The notes below the pieces were generated by a model. It was not told the origin of the DNA. It ran no database searches and worked only from the letters and a program-made list of their open reading frames with translations. Source: Ascarosepion bandense (taxonomy: Eukaryota > Mollusca > Cephalopoda > Sepiida > Sepiidae). Taken from it: 64,000 nucleotides of DNA. This document shows positions 21,497-31,384 of the stretch, piece after piece. Location of the stretch: NCBI GenBank assembly GCA_037127315.1, contig JBBBDQ010001293.1, positions 702,001 through 766,000 of the forward strand, read 5' to 3'. The stretch's first letter is position 1, and each line of letters begins with the position of its first letter. Both the position numbers and the translations under genes were made by a program.

Positions 21497-22858
21497 TTAG
21501 AATTTCCAAACTCTTTGGAATTTTTCCCGTCTGTTCAAAATTGTTATCAAACTCAAAATTCCCTCGGATAAATCGACAATGAGGTCAACGGAAGAAACAT
21601 TACGTGAAAAAGCCACTAATGATTGAATTTTGTTTTGTATTTCCTCCACAAGTAGCAAAGGTTTCAGGTTGCAATTTACATTTACACATTTCCTTGTAGA
21701 GTTTGGTGACTTTGTTATCAAGGGTTTTTTCATTCTTAACTTCATATTTCATTGTTGGAGGTACGAGAATCAATGAAATATGAAGTGCCAGAATGATTTA
21801 AACTGTTTAAGGATATTTGATGATTTCATTTATCATATCCAACAATCTAATCTTCAATGTCAACAACTGCTGCCTCTTATCGTGCTTGGTTTTGTTAATT
21901 TTGTTCTTGTTCATACTACGAGAAGCCGTCACCAAAGTTTCATAACTTCAAATCATTTCATCATCACTCAAATCTGATAAATCATCATCATCTACAACTA
22001 ATCTAACCGCAGCATCACGAACGGCATCTTTCACTTTTTGCCAAAATTTTTCATCAACTTCTATACTTAATTCTTCTTCTTCTTCTTCTTCTTCTTCTTC
22101 TTCTTCTTCTTCTTCTTCTTCTTCACTACTGTTTTTCTCTTCGTTCTCCACTTCCTCCTCTTCACAACTCACTGACACTTTCTCTTCTTCTTCTTCTTCT
22201 TCTTCTTCTTCTTCTTCTTCTTCTCTACTGTCTTCGTCTTCATTCTCCACTTCTTCCTCTTCACCATTCACTGACTCTTCTTCTTCTTCTTCTTCTTCTT
22301 CTTCTTCTTCTTCTTCTTCTTCACGACTGTCTTCCTCTTCATTCTCCACTTCCTCTTCTTCACCACTCACTGACTCTTCCTTTTCCCGCTTCTTCTTCAC
22401 TACTGTCTTTGTCTTCATTCTCCATTTCCTCTTCTTCACCACTCACTGACTCTTCCCCTCCCTCTTCTTCTTCACTACTGTCTTCCTGTTCATTCTCCAC
22501 TTCCTCCTCTTTAACACTCTCTGACTCTTCTTCTTCTTCTTCTTCTTCTTCTTCTTCTTCCCTGCTGTCTTCCTCTTCATTCTCCACTTCCTCCTCTTTA
22601 CCACACACTGACTCTTCCTCTTCTTCTTCTTCACTACTGTATTACTCTTCATGCTTCACTTACACCTCTTCATCACTCACTGACTCTTCTTCTTCTTCTT
22701 CTTCATCTTCTTCTTCTTCTTCTTCTTCTCGACTGTCTTCCTTTTCATTCTCCATTTCCTCCTCTTTACCACTCACTGACTCTTCCTCTTTTTCTTCTTC
22801 TTCTTCTTCTTCTTCTTCTTCTTCTTCTTCACAACTGCCTTCCTCTTTACGGTCATAT
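21497..22858 (-). pseudogene. MYBBP1A/Pol5-like nucleolar protein fragment, broken, with expanded acidic tract
   Basis: The minus strand starts with eight Glu-rich blocks (VENEEEDSREEE and SVSGEEEE, each with a run of GAA codons). It continues VDEKFWQKVKDAVRDAAV, DLSDDEMI, a TGA at 21948-21950, then in frame LVTASRSMNKNK, KRQQLLTLKIRLLDMINE and IIKYP. After frameshifts come TKLYKEMCKCK and EEIQNKIQSLVAFSRN. An acidic stretch followed by VD..F...V..AL, a D/E-rich DDE.M, a Lys-rich helix and a ..RVLDL.E-like segment is the order found in MYBBP1A and yeast Pol5, proteins of ribosomal RNA transcription. Stops at about 22660 and 22630, the TGA and at least two frameshifts make it non-functional. 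With no introns it looks like a retrocopy. The relation is recognised by eye, not searched. Confidence 0.6.
22060..22835. repeat. Compound TTC/GAA microsatellite-minisatellite
   Basis: Runs of TTC (up to about 17 units) alternate with a conserved spacer holding TTCTCCACTTCC and CACTCACTGAC. About eight blocks are present at spacings of roughly 75-110 bp. They coincide with the acidic tract of the pseudogene, so replication slippage has enlarged a coding Glu run. Confidence 0.9.
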
Positions 22859-22895
22859 TGAAGAACTGATATCATATAGCAATGCAGTAGTACTC
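22858..22895 (-). repeat. Tiny LINE-R fragment
   Basis: On the minus strand CTGCATTGCTATATGATATC then AGTTCTTCAATATG parallels the LINE-R codons for LDCYVMSVVQYG. It abuts the acidic tract of the MYBBP1A-like pseudogene. Confidence 0.5.
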
Positions 22896-23024
22896 ACGAG
22901 TGTCATGTTCTAGAAAGAAATATGAATGAATACAGAGACACAAAAGATTAAATATAGGTACGCAGGATAAATTTTAAAAAAAGTTGAACAGGAAAAATAA
23001 AGCGAAAGGAAAATTACTGTAATG

Positions 23025-23055
<31 letters not shown>

Positions 23056-23199
23056 AGTGTATGCATATAATTATAAATATCAATATATATATGCAATTTG
23101 TTATATATATTATATTATTTATAAAGTATATATGATTATATATTCGTGGAACTTATTTGAAAGCGCTCAATATCAGTGACAGAGCTGACATATTCATAT
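22896..23199. other. No gene recognised; TA run
   Basis: AT-rich, with a TA run at about 23023-23051. Confidence 0.5.
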
Positions 23200-23250
23200 A
23201 GATAGGTGTGAGTTTGTAATCCTGAGTTTCACGCTCTTACAAACTTACAC

Positions 23251-23309
<59 letters not shown>
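23200..23309. repeat. 20-bp inverted repeat leading into an ATCT microsatellite
   Basis: AGATAGGTGTGAGTTTGTAA at 23200-23219 pairs with TTACAAACTTACACCTATCT at 23237-23256, with one mismatch and a 17-nt loop. The right arm runs straight into an ATCT array that ends near 23309. Confidence 0.85.
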
Positions 23310-23644
23310 AACTATTATAAAGAGAGAGGGATATATAAATAGAAAGAGTATCGTTGTAATTATAGCGTTTTGTGCCCTAAATAATAATTTCTAGATTTTC
23401 TTTGCTTCCTTCTTCTTGATTCTCCTTCAACAAAGAAAGCTACTTTCTCGCTGTGAACAACATAGCAACTCGTACTCTTTATATTTTAATACAGTAATAT
23501 CTACTTAGGTACGTACGTGTGTTACGCTTTTGCTGTAACGAATGAAAATAAATGTATTTTGTAAATGTTTTATATTTCCAGAAAAAAAACATTGTAATGC
23601 GAGAAAGAATAAGACAGAAAGAGAAAGAAAGTGTTCGAGGAGGC
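23310..23644. other. No gene recognised
   Basis: AT-rich spacer between the ATCT array and the 5' truncation point of LINE-J. Confidence 0.5.
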
Positions 23645-25097
23645 CAAAATTTATGCCTTCTACCTATAGTTCAACATCTTACTGCCCATAAACTCTACTC
23701 TGACAGGCAGTATGACTTCCGTTTTGCAAGGTCCACGGCCGACATGCTAACAACCGTTACGTAGTACATGCTCCAGTCCCTTGATGAGTCTCGTACTGTT
23801 GCTCTGGACATCTCCAAGCCTTTTGACAGGGTTTGGCACTCTGGCCTTCTATGCAAGCTACGGGGTTACGGTATTACCGGACGCTTGCTTGATCTAATCC
23901 AATCATTTTTAAATAACCGCAAAATGAAGGTCGTTTTGAATGAGCATGCCTCTTCATCCTACAGCACAAATGCGGGTATCCCACAGGGCTCTATCCTGGG
24001 CCCGACGCTCTTCCTTATTTTCATCAATGACCTCCCAGATAAGATCAAGTGCCAAGTAGTCATCTACGAAGATGACACCACAATTTACTCCCGCATCAGT
24101 AAGAAACCCGTCGTGGCGGACAAACATAATCTCGTTGCTGACCTTGAACGGGATTTACACTCTGTGGTGAATTGGGGCAAGAAGTGGCTTGTCAATTTCA
24201 GTGCGTCTAAGACCAAACTTTTGTCTGTCAATCGTCACAGACAACTTCTCCTGCCTCCCATAAGCATGGACAAAGCGACTCTCCTTGAGAGCAATATACT
24301 GCGCCTCCTCGGCCTTGCCCTCTCTTCTGATCTCAAATGGAACCACTACATCGAGTCCATAGCTAAATCCACTGCTAAGAAGTTTGGATCACTGTGTCGG
24401 GCCAGGATGTGTTTTTCCGCCTGAATCCATCCTGCATATATACAAATCAACCATTCGTCCGTGCATGGAATACTGCTGTCATATATGGTCAGGTGCCCCT
24501 GCAGTTCATCTCAGTGTTTTCGACAGGCTCTAAAGGAGAATCAGTAATGCGATAGGCACTGACTTGGCGGCTCGACTACAGCCATTTCACCACCGACGAA
24601 ATGTGGCCTCCCTTTGTCTGTTCTATAAATACTTTCATGGCTTCTGCTCGGACGAACTTAAGTCACTGGTGCCTCCTCAACAGGTGTTTACTCGTGCAAC
24701 CAGATTGGCAACTGGGTCCCACACATTCACAGTTAGGTTAGCCAAATGCAGACGACAATTCTACTCCTGCAGCTTCTTCTCTCGCACTTCCCGCCTGTGG
24801 AACTCGCTCCCATATTCTTGCTTTCCTGACGGCTACAACCTCCAGGAATTTAAATGCAAGGTCATTACTCATCTATTAACCACTTGACTCTAGTTCTTTC
24901 CCCACCCCGTATATACTTTCCGTTCTTTCCACCTTTGAAACTGTCATCACACCTGCTTTCTCATCTTTCTATTGCTCCTTTCTAACTGGTTCGTCTTTCT
25001 CTTTATTCTCTTCTAATTAATCTTTTTTACACTTATGTAGCCCCCTGCACATCAGTGGCATTAACGCCTTGCTCGGGGTGATACGATTAAAAAAAAT
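23645..25097 (+). pseudogene. LINE-J reverse transcriptase and 3' end, best copy in the window
   Basis: Jockey/CR1-superfamily reverse transcriptase. In order: SDRQYDFRFARSTAD, a TAG at 23762-23764, then in the same frame VALDISKPFDRVWHSGLLCK (Asp of block A), NAGIPQGSILGPTLFLIFIN, and the catalytic box as YEDD at 24065-24076 where YADD is expected. LVNWGKKWLV-type text, ILRLLGLALSSDLKWNHYI and SIAKSTAKKFGSLC follow. A frameshift at about 24420, then a TAA near 24531, separate the C-terminal part (HHRRNVASLCLFYKYFHGFC to CKVITHLLT, ending about 24890). The 3' UTR ends in the family tail near 25097. It is 5'-truncated at about 23645 and has lost its endonuclease. Confidence 0.92.
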
Positions 25098-25100
25098 GAT

Positions 25101-25138
25101 GAGAATGATTACGATCAGAAGAGATCGTAATCATTCTC
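25101..25138. repeat. Perfect 16-bp hairpin
   Basis: GAGAATGATTACGATC at 25101-25116 is followed by the 6-base loop AGAAGA and its exact complement to 25138. It lies a few bases after the LINE-J poly-A end. Confidence 0.9.
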
Positions 25139-25517
25139 GATGATGAGAAATGACAATGAAGATGAGGAAGAAGATTATGAGATGTTTGTGTGAAACTGTT
25201 TTTTTGTGAAGGGGTCGGTTTGATTGGTCCTCGACAAAGTGATTTATGATTTGAAAAGTTTAATCGTCGCCCCGAATTTGTTGCGGATTTTGAAGTTTAT
25301 TAGTAACCCAAGAAGTTTGAGAATAATCGCCGTAGCGGTCGCATTGAATTTTGCTGAATTTACGAAGCTTAATGTTCGTCACTAGCTAACATCGTCATGC
25401 AAAACATTCGTCGTTCATTTTACCAGCACCATTGATTCAGCACATTTGATCAAACATCGTGGTCCCAGCATTTTCTTTGAGAAAAATTGTTTCTGTCAAA
25501 AACGAGACTATATAATA
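25139..25517. other. No gene recognised
   Basis: Unique-looking sequence between the hairpin and the Helitron end. No motifs recognised. Confidence 0.5.
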
Positions 25518-26044
25518 CTAACAGTATAGCCCGGCGTTGCTGGGGTGTAATGAAAGCTTTCAAACTAATCCATGGTCATGGAGCTCAGATTCAGCCTAAA
25601 GAATATTTGTGTGAGGTTTGGTGAGAATCGGATAAAAATTGTGGATTTGTATAAAGGACACACACACACACACACACACACACATCTTGTCTTATATATA
25701 TATATTATCGATTTTCTGCACTTTTGTAATAAATGCAACCTTGAAACTACTAAACATCGTTTCTTATGTCTTTGTCTATGAATGTATCAAATTTGATTAA
25801 AATTGGGACCACTCCTTCTATAATTCGATTTTCTTGATTATCGATTTTCGATATTTATCTGGGGTACCTCAACACAAAACCTAGCTAAGAACTCTCGCAG
25901 ACGCTTATAGTACAACTGTGTAAATTTTCAAGAAAATCGGTTCAGCCGTTTCGGAGTCTATTGGTAACGGATACACACACACACACACGCACACACACAC
26001 ACACACAGACAAAGTTCGATTTATAAATAAGTTTATATATAAGA
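25518..26044 (-). mobile_element. Helitron-like non-autonomous element, copy 2
   Basis: On the minus strand it begins TCTTATATATAAACTTATTT and ends with CCCAGCAACGCCGGG, ACTATACTG-type spacing and TTAG (a CTAG variant), with A before and T after. It shares GGCTGAACCGATTTTCTTGA, CTAAGCGTCTGCGAG-type text and AAAGCTTTCATTACA with copy 1. It is shorter (527 bp), lacking part of the interior. CA runs lie at about 25660-25683 and 25973-26008. Confidence 0.7.
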
Positions 26045-26189
26045 TATTTATAAGTCTATCATTCGTTTATGCTTAGAATATTACTGTCAGATAAAGCCAG
26101 GTTCTCTTTATTTAGAGATTCCTGATCCAATTCTTGGTTTCAGTCCCTTCCCCAAGGTTGTAAATTTTGCTACCTCTGACTTTTCTAAA

Positions 26190-26480
26190 AATTTTGGAGA
26201 GACTGGAAACGAAAAGGAAACTGGTCAGGAAAAGACAGCTGAATTTTCTGTGACATGTGAAGAAGAAAAGCTTTGAGAATCTAATACTCACGGGACAAAG
26301 AGACAGTGGAAAGTAACGCTTGACATACTTGATGGACTTAAGCAGATGGATGGTGGAGCAGGGTTTGGGAGTGGTAACAGGAGAGGGGGTGTTAAGAGCT
26401 ACAAGGGATAGGGAGATGTGGAAGGACAAGATCGCCTACGTCTTGAAGAAGCACGCCTCATAGAAGACAAGATTTAGCAA
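26190..26480 (+). pseudogene. LINE-R 3' end, decayed
   Basis: Shares GAGAGACTGG, AAGCTTTGAGAATCTAATAC, GCAGATGGATGGTGGAGC and CAAGGGATAGGGAGATGTGG with the LINE-R copies at 44.5 and 58.5 kb. No frame stays open. It encodes only the last part of the protein (SLENLILTG-type and GIGRCGRT text). Confidence 0.65.
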
Positions 26481-26514
26481 ACAAGATCTCCTCAATTTAT
26501 AGTTGAACTTCCTT

Positions 26515-26770
26515 GATGTAACCGTAAGTTCTATGCTAAGAGCTTCTTTTCTCGCACTTCCTATTGATGGAGATCTTTGCCGCGACCGTGCTTTACAGCC
26601 ATATATAATCTTAAAAAACTTAGACGAAATGTCAATGTTTATTTACTGTCTCATTTTTCTTTCTCCTTAGTATTGTTTCAGTTTTCTAATTATTTCAAAC
26701 CCAGTAATTCTTTGTCTTATTGGATTTAGTGCCTTGCTTGTTGCAAATTCGATTAAAAAATATAAAATAA
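26515..26770 (+). pseudogene. LINE-J 3' end, decayed
   Basis: CTTCTTTTCTCGCACTTCCT corresponds to the FFSRTS segment. TACAGCCATATATAATCTTA and TTAGACGAAATGTCAATGTT follow, then a 3' UTR ending in the family tail TGCCTTGCTTGTTGC..ATTCGATTAAAAAA. The coding part has stops. Confidence 0.7.
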
Positions 26771-27252
26771 TCCTCTAAAGGAAAAGTTAGAGATCAAAAC
26801 GTAAGCAATTTTGTGCAATTTTATAATTTATATAATTTTCTTCTGAAAACTTTTTTCTTCTTTGGTTTTGTGATATGTGACTGAACATTTACTAAAAAAA
26901 AAGACTACAAATACATGTCTGTATAATTTACAATGGAATCGACAACAATAATTAAAGAAAGGGAAAACTTCTATTCCCTTAATGATCATAATGTATGTTT
27001 TCTTGTCTTCAAGGTTTATTTAATAAACGAATGAAGAAATTCTTCCCCAATGCATATAAATTATTGGCAATCATTATGGAATTAACTGCAATTATATTTC
27101 TTGCCGTTCGTCAGCTGCAAGAACGAAGAAAGCAGAACATTCCTGACTGAAACAGAACCAATATCAGTATCAATGTACTTTCATGCATATGTCTAGATAA
27201 CAGAATTATTTTTAAAGAAAATACCATCTTACATGATTTCTCATAATTTACC

Positions 27253-27255
<3 letters not shown>
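26771..27255. other. No gene recognised
   Basis: AT-rich sequence with no coding similarity or repeat match seen in this window. Confidence 0.5.
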
Positions 27256-27337
<82 letters not shown>

Positions 27338-27358
27338 TATATATATATATATATATAC
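27256..27358. repeat. CA then TA compound microsatellite
   Basis: CA from 27256 to 27306, then TA (with one GATA) to about 27358. Confidence 0.95.
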
Positions 27359-27431
27359 AAGTATGGGTGGAATAATATTCCCCATCCAAAGAAACACTAT
27401 TTTTAAAAAAGTGCTCAATACAAAATAGTGC

Positions 27432-27680
27432 TAATAATAATAATAATATTTATTAATAAATTATAACATTGATATGTTATAATATCACTACAAAAATATC
27501 TATTTTGTTTCGACACTTTTTGTGTCTTTTCAAGTGATGTTATTTCGAAATGAATGGCTTATTCATTTCGAAATAACAACATCACTTGAAAAGACACAAA
27601 AAGTGTCGAAACAAAATAGCTACTTTTGTAGTGATATTATAACATATCTATGTTATAATTTATTAATTAAATATTATTAT

Positions 27681-27683
<3 letters not shown>
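27432..27683. repeat. Near-perfect palindrome with 5-bp centre, arms about 122 bp
   Basis: Left arm 27432-27555 and right arm 27561-27683 are reverse complements around the spacer GGCTT, with only a few mismatches. Each arm carries CTTGAAAAGACAC, an AAAAA loop, GTGTCGAAAC (plus at 27585-27612, minus at 27507-27534). The palindrome ends in ATT repeats, and a TA array (27685-27726) follows. It is too small to encode anything. It may be a fold-back element or MITE-like unit. Confidence 0.93.
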
Positions 27684-27728
<45 letters not shown>

Positions 27729-27861
27729 GTTTTGTTCTATAAATTGATAATTGTAATACTCTAAATTTCAATAACAAGTTTTCAACCGCTAAATCAGAAT
27801 AAAAAATTTTAACACTTAAATCGGCTACCAACAGAGCTTTCAAAAAATGTGATGTTTAATT

Positions 27862-28585
27862 TCTTCTTCTTCTATGTCCCTTGCCATTTCAGGACGTAGG
27901 CGAACATGGCCTTCCACGTCTCTCTATTCCTGGTGGCTCTGAGCACTTTTGCCTGTAACACAACGCAACCCCCGTTCTGTCATCCACCTGCTCAGGCCCT
28001 TCTAATATGTCATCCGCTGCTTTCCTCTCTAGTTTTCCCTTTATCTAGCCAGTTACTATCAGGTTCTCCAAGCGCTCCTTCCTTATAGCATATCCCAGGA
28101 ACTTTAGTTGTCTCTACCTGATGCTCAATATTAATTTCCTTTATGTTTCCATCCTTTCCAAACTTCCTCATTGCTCATATGCTCGGTCCACGATATCCGC
28201 AGCATCCCTCTGAAGAACCATATTTCAGCTGATTCCAGTTTTTCCTTCATCTCCCTTATATTCTCAGTATTAATTTCCTTTTCGTTTTCATCCTTTCCGA
28301 GACCCCATCATTGCTCCCATGCTCAATCCATGATATTCGCAGCATCCTTCTGTAGAACCATATTTCAATTGCTTCAAGTTTTTTCTTCATCTTTGATGAT
28401 ATTGTCAAGCATTCACTACCATATTGAACAACTGACATCACATAGCAATCTAGTATTATCTTCTTTGTTTCTAGTGACATTTTCCTGCCTCTGAATATTT
28501 TACTCAGCTTCTGTATCGCATCCTTCCCCTTGCCAATTCGCCTTCGGATATCTGTGACCATGTTCCGTCTTCTGTTAGAACACTT
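27862..28585 (-). pseudogene. LINE-R C-terminal half, minus strand
   Basis: On the minus strand: RRRIGKGKDAIQKLSKIFRG, MSLETKKIILDCYVMSVVQ, YGSECLTI, LEAIEIWFYRRMLRISWIEH, then an internal duplication of about 135 bp (28125-28260 and 28262-28395 encode the same WFYRRMLRI to MKTKRKLILRI stretch), then GHVRLRPEMA-like 3' text. This is the thumb and C-terminus of an RTE-like LINE. The upstream half of the same element resumes at 28869 beyond an inserted LINE-J piece. Confidence 0.85.
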
Positions 28586-28586
28586 C

Positions 28587-28868
28587 CCAGGTAATTTCTA
28601 CTCCAACAGCTTCTTTCCTCGCACTTCCCGTCTGTGGAATTCCCTACCGCATGCTTGCTTCTCCGACGGCTACAACCTCCAGGAGTTTAAATGTAAGGTC
28701 AATAGACACCTCCTAACACACTAACTCACACCACTCTCTCCAACTCTCTCCCTATGTACATCCTAAGTCGTCTATCACCCTCCTTCTGACATTTCCTATG
28801 CCCATCCCTCTATGTAACCCCCTGCGCTATAGTGGCAGTGGAATGCCTTGCTTGGAGTGACACGATTA
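28587..28868 (+). pseudogene. LINE-J 3' end inserted in LINE-R
   Basis: Encodes FFPRTSRLWNSLPHACFSDG, YNLQEFKCKVNRHLLTH and a stop near 28722, followed by the 3' UTR and the tail CCCTGCGCTATAGTGGCAGT ... GACACGATTAAGATAAAA. LINE-R sequence in the opposite orientation flanks it on both sides, so it is the younger insertion. Confidence 0.85.
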
Positions 28869-29295
28869 AGATAAAAATTAATTTTTTTACCTGCTTGATT
28901 TTAATATCCCTCACCTGTATTTGGCATTTTGAGCTGCTCTTTTTCTTGCAGTTTATTTGTAGTCTTTTTTTTTTGTCACTTTCTTCAGCTACCTACTATA
29001 AGAATTCTCGTACTTTCCTTTCTGTGCCTGCTATCAGCACTGTAACATCTGCATATCTTATGTTGTTCAAATTGTTGCCTCCGATGACAAATCCTAGCAT
29101 AATATCTAGGGTACTCAAAACAGTCTCGTTGTTGAAGTTGAAAAGATCCTGTGAAAAGACACATCCTTGTCTTACGCCCCTTTCTATCTTTGTATATCTG
29201 CTGAATTCGTTAGCTGTCCGTATGCAGGCAGTGTGCAGCCAGTAGAGATTCTTAATTACGCTTATGTTTTTCCCATACGCAAAGAGTTACTGGAA
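28869..29295 (-). pseudogene. LINE-R reverse transcriptase palm, minus strand
   Basis: On the minus strand: IKNLYWLHTACIRTANEFSR, KIERGVRQGCVFSQDLFNF, LGFVIGGNNLNNIRYADVTV, with the catalytic box as YADV at 29044-29055 instead of YADD. Then AGTERKVREFL and CQIQVRDIKIKQVKK follow, where LINE-J interrupts it. This is the RTE-like palm domain, and the loss of the second catalytic Asp alone would inactivate it. Confidence 0.82.
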
Positions 29296-29409
29296 ATGAA
29301 AAAGAATAAAAAGAATTTAGTTCGGAGAAAGAACAATGGAAGTGTGTACGAGTGTTTATCTCTGAACCATATTAGACGTTAATGGTCTTGTTCTACCATC
29401 AAATAACTT

Positions 29410-29788
29410 TTTTATTGAATGAAGTTGCTAAGACTATGCGCAACCGAATGAGAATGTATGACTTTCTTTCTTCTATGCGATCCATCCTGCATATATACAA
29501 GTCTACCATTCGACCCTGTATGGAGTACTGCTGCCATTTATGGCCAGGCGCCCCTGCCGCTCACCTCAGTGTTCTCGACAGGCTCCAAAGGAGAGTTAGT
29601 AACGTAATAGGTGCTGACTTGGCGGCTCGACTACAGCCACTTCCCCACCGACGATATGTGGCCTCCCTTTGTCTGTTCTATAAGTACTTTCATGGCTTAC
29701 TGCTCAGACGAACTTAAGTCACTGGTGCCTCCTCAACAAGTGTTTACTCGTGCAACCAGAATGGCAACTGGGTCCCACCTAATCACTG
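29410..29788 (+). pseudogene. LINE-J, part 1, interrupted
   Basis: Encodes SILHIYKSTIRPCMEYCCHL, APAAHLSVLDRLQRRVSN, LAARLQPLPHRRYVASLC and YKYFHG, then a frameshift near 29695 and PPQQVFTRATRMATGSHLIT. An opposite-strand LINE-J 3' piece interrupts it at about 29789, and it resumes at 30306. Confidence 0.85.
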
Positions 29789-30305
29789 TTGTTTTTCTTT
29801 TTAATCATATCACCCCAAGCAAGGCGAAAACGCCACTGTTGCGCAGGGGGCTACGTAAGAGTGAAAAGACTGGAAAAGAGAAAGCCGGAAAACACATCCT
29901 AAACAGGAAACAAGGGATGAGCCTCTTCACCCGTTCAATAGACGTGAGTGGAGTGTGAACCGGGCGATAGTTTAGTCTATCTACTCCAATTGAAAAAAAT
30001 AAAATAAAAAAAAGAGTGAAATGATTGGAAAAGAGAAAAACCGGAAACCACAACCTAAACAGGAAACAATGGATGAGCTTTTTCACCTGTTCAATAGACA
30101 TGATGGAGTGTGAACCGGGCGATAGTTTAGTCTATCTACTCCAATTGAAAAAAAATTTAAAAAAAGGAGAGAGTAAAAAGATTGGAAAAGAGAAAAACCG
30201 GAAACCACAACTTAAACAGGAAACAAGGGATGAGCCTGTTCACCTGTTCAATAGACGTGGGTGGAGTGTGAACCGGGCAATAGTTTAGTCTATCTACTCC
30301 AAATA
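29789..30305 (-). repeat. LINE-J tail with three 155-bp units, inserted in LINE-J
   Basis: On the minus strand three units of about 154-156 bp (CAATTGGAGTAGATAGA to CTTTTCCAATCTTTTCACTC) precede the tail GTAGCCCCCTGCGCAACAGT ... ATGATTAAAA at the left edge. Unit boundaries are near 29987, 30141 and 30297. The reading frames inside are repeat text. Confidence 0.85.
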
Positions 30306-30575
30306 AAGTTAGGTTAGCCTAATTCAGACGACAATTCTACTTCTGCAGCTTCTTCTCTCGCACTTCACGCCTGTGGAACTCGCTCCCATATTCTTGCTTT
30401 CCTTCCCTTCCCCCCCTTGCAACTGTGATTACACCTGCATTTTCATCTTTCTATTGCTTCTTTCTAATTGGTTTGTAATCCTCTTCTCCCTCCTCTAATT
30501 AATTTTCTTTCAGTTATGTAGCCCCCCGCACATCAGTGGCATTTACGACTTGCCAGGGGTAAAATGATTTTTAAA
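30306..30575 (+). pseudogene. LINE-J, part 2, 3' end
   Basis: Resumes with GTTAGGTTAGCCTAATTCAG, CTTCTTCTCTCGCACTTCAC and GGAACTCGCTCCCATATTC. It has lost the segment after CTTTCC that normally encodes the last 20 residues or so. It ends with the tail CCGCACATCAGTGGCATTTA ... AAAATGATTTTTAAAA. Confidence 0.8.
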
Positions 30576-31384
30576 AAAGTACAGAAAAAAAGGTCATTGT
30601 AGTTTCAGTTAAAACTCTTAAATACGCAGCTTTCAGAGAAGGAAGAAACTGAAGTGCGAGATCCACTGTGGAGAAGAGCTAGATAAGAAACAGGCATCAC
30701 TTACGGTTACACCAAGCTATTTCAACCGTCAGATAATGTGACCTACTTTGCAATTCAGTGTACGTTTTAATTCATACGGTTGAGGTGCTAAGGAGAAAAA
30801 CTTGTTACAATATCATTTTTATCTTTATATCCGGGATAGGCCGTATGTAAATATCAAAATGGATACTGAGTTCAACCCACAATTGTGACAGACTGTTTCA
30901 TGCTTGAATACAACCTTCAAGCCTAAAGATTGAATTCAAGGATGCCCTGAAGATTACGTTCAAACATGAAACAGATTATCGCCACTTGTACGCATAATGG
31001 AACCACTTAATAATGCTAGATCTTGAACTCTGTCGATCATATGCACTAAGTTCTCGGTTACTTCCACTGTTTATAGCAGCGTTTGGAAGGAGTATGTGTA
31101 GAGTGTGGTTGTCTCACTACAACACAGATTTTGACCATAGCCTGTGCAGTAGTTTTTTGCGAAGAGGCACATTTCCCCAAAAATTGCGGTGATGTAGCTA
31201 TTGGTTATCTCGCAAGAAGAAGGAATATGAAATTAAAATATATATATATATCAGAAACTGTATTATTATAAACATATTTTCAAAATTTAATAAACAAAAT
31301 TCAAGTTGCATAATAAAAACTCATACGAGTAAAAACCTTTTTAAGTATTTCTAATAAAAAGAACAGATTTGTCAATATTATATT
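30576..31384. other. No gene recognised
   Basis: About 0.8 kb. A 62-residue frame at 31083-31271 (Cys-rich start) is not recognised. No repeat match within the window. Confidence 0.5.

Noticed and set aside
22409..22861. 150-residue plus-strand Ser-rich frame
   Set aside because: Opposite-strand translation of the TTC blocks; the minus strand carries the recognisable protein text.
28832..29245. 137-residue plus-strand hydrophobic frame
   Set aside because: Antisense of LINE-R reverse transcriptase, whose RGVRQGC and IGGNNLNNIRYAD motifs read on the minus strand.
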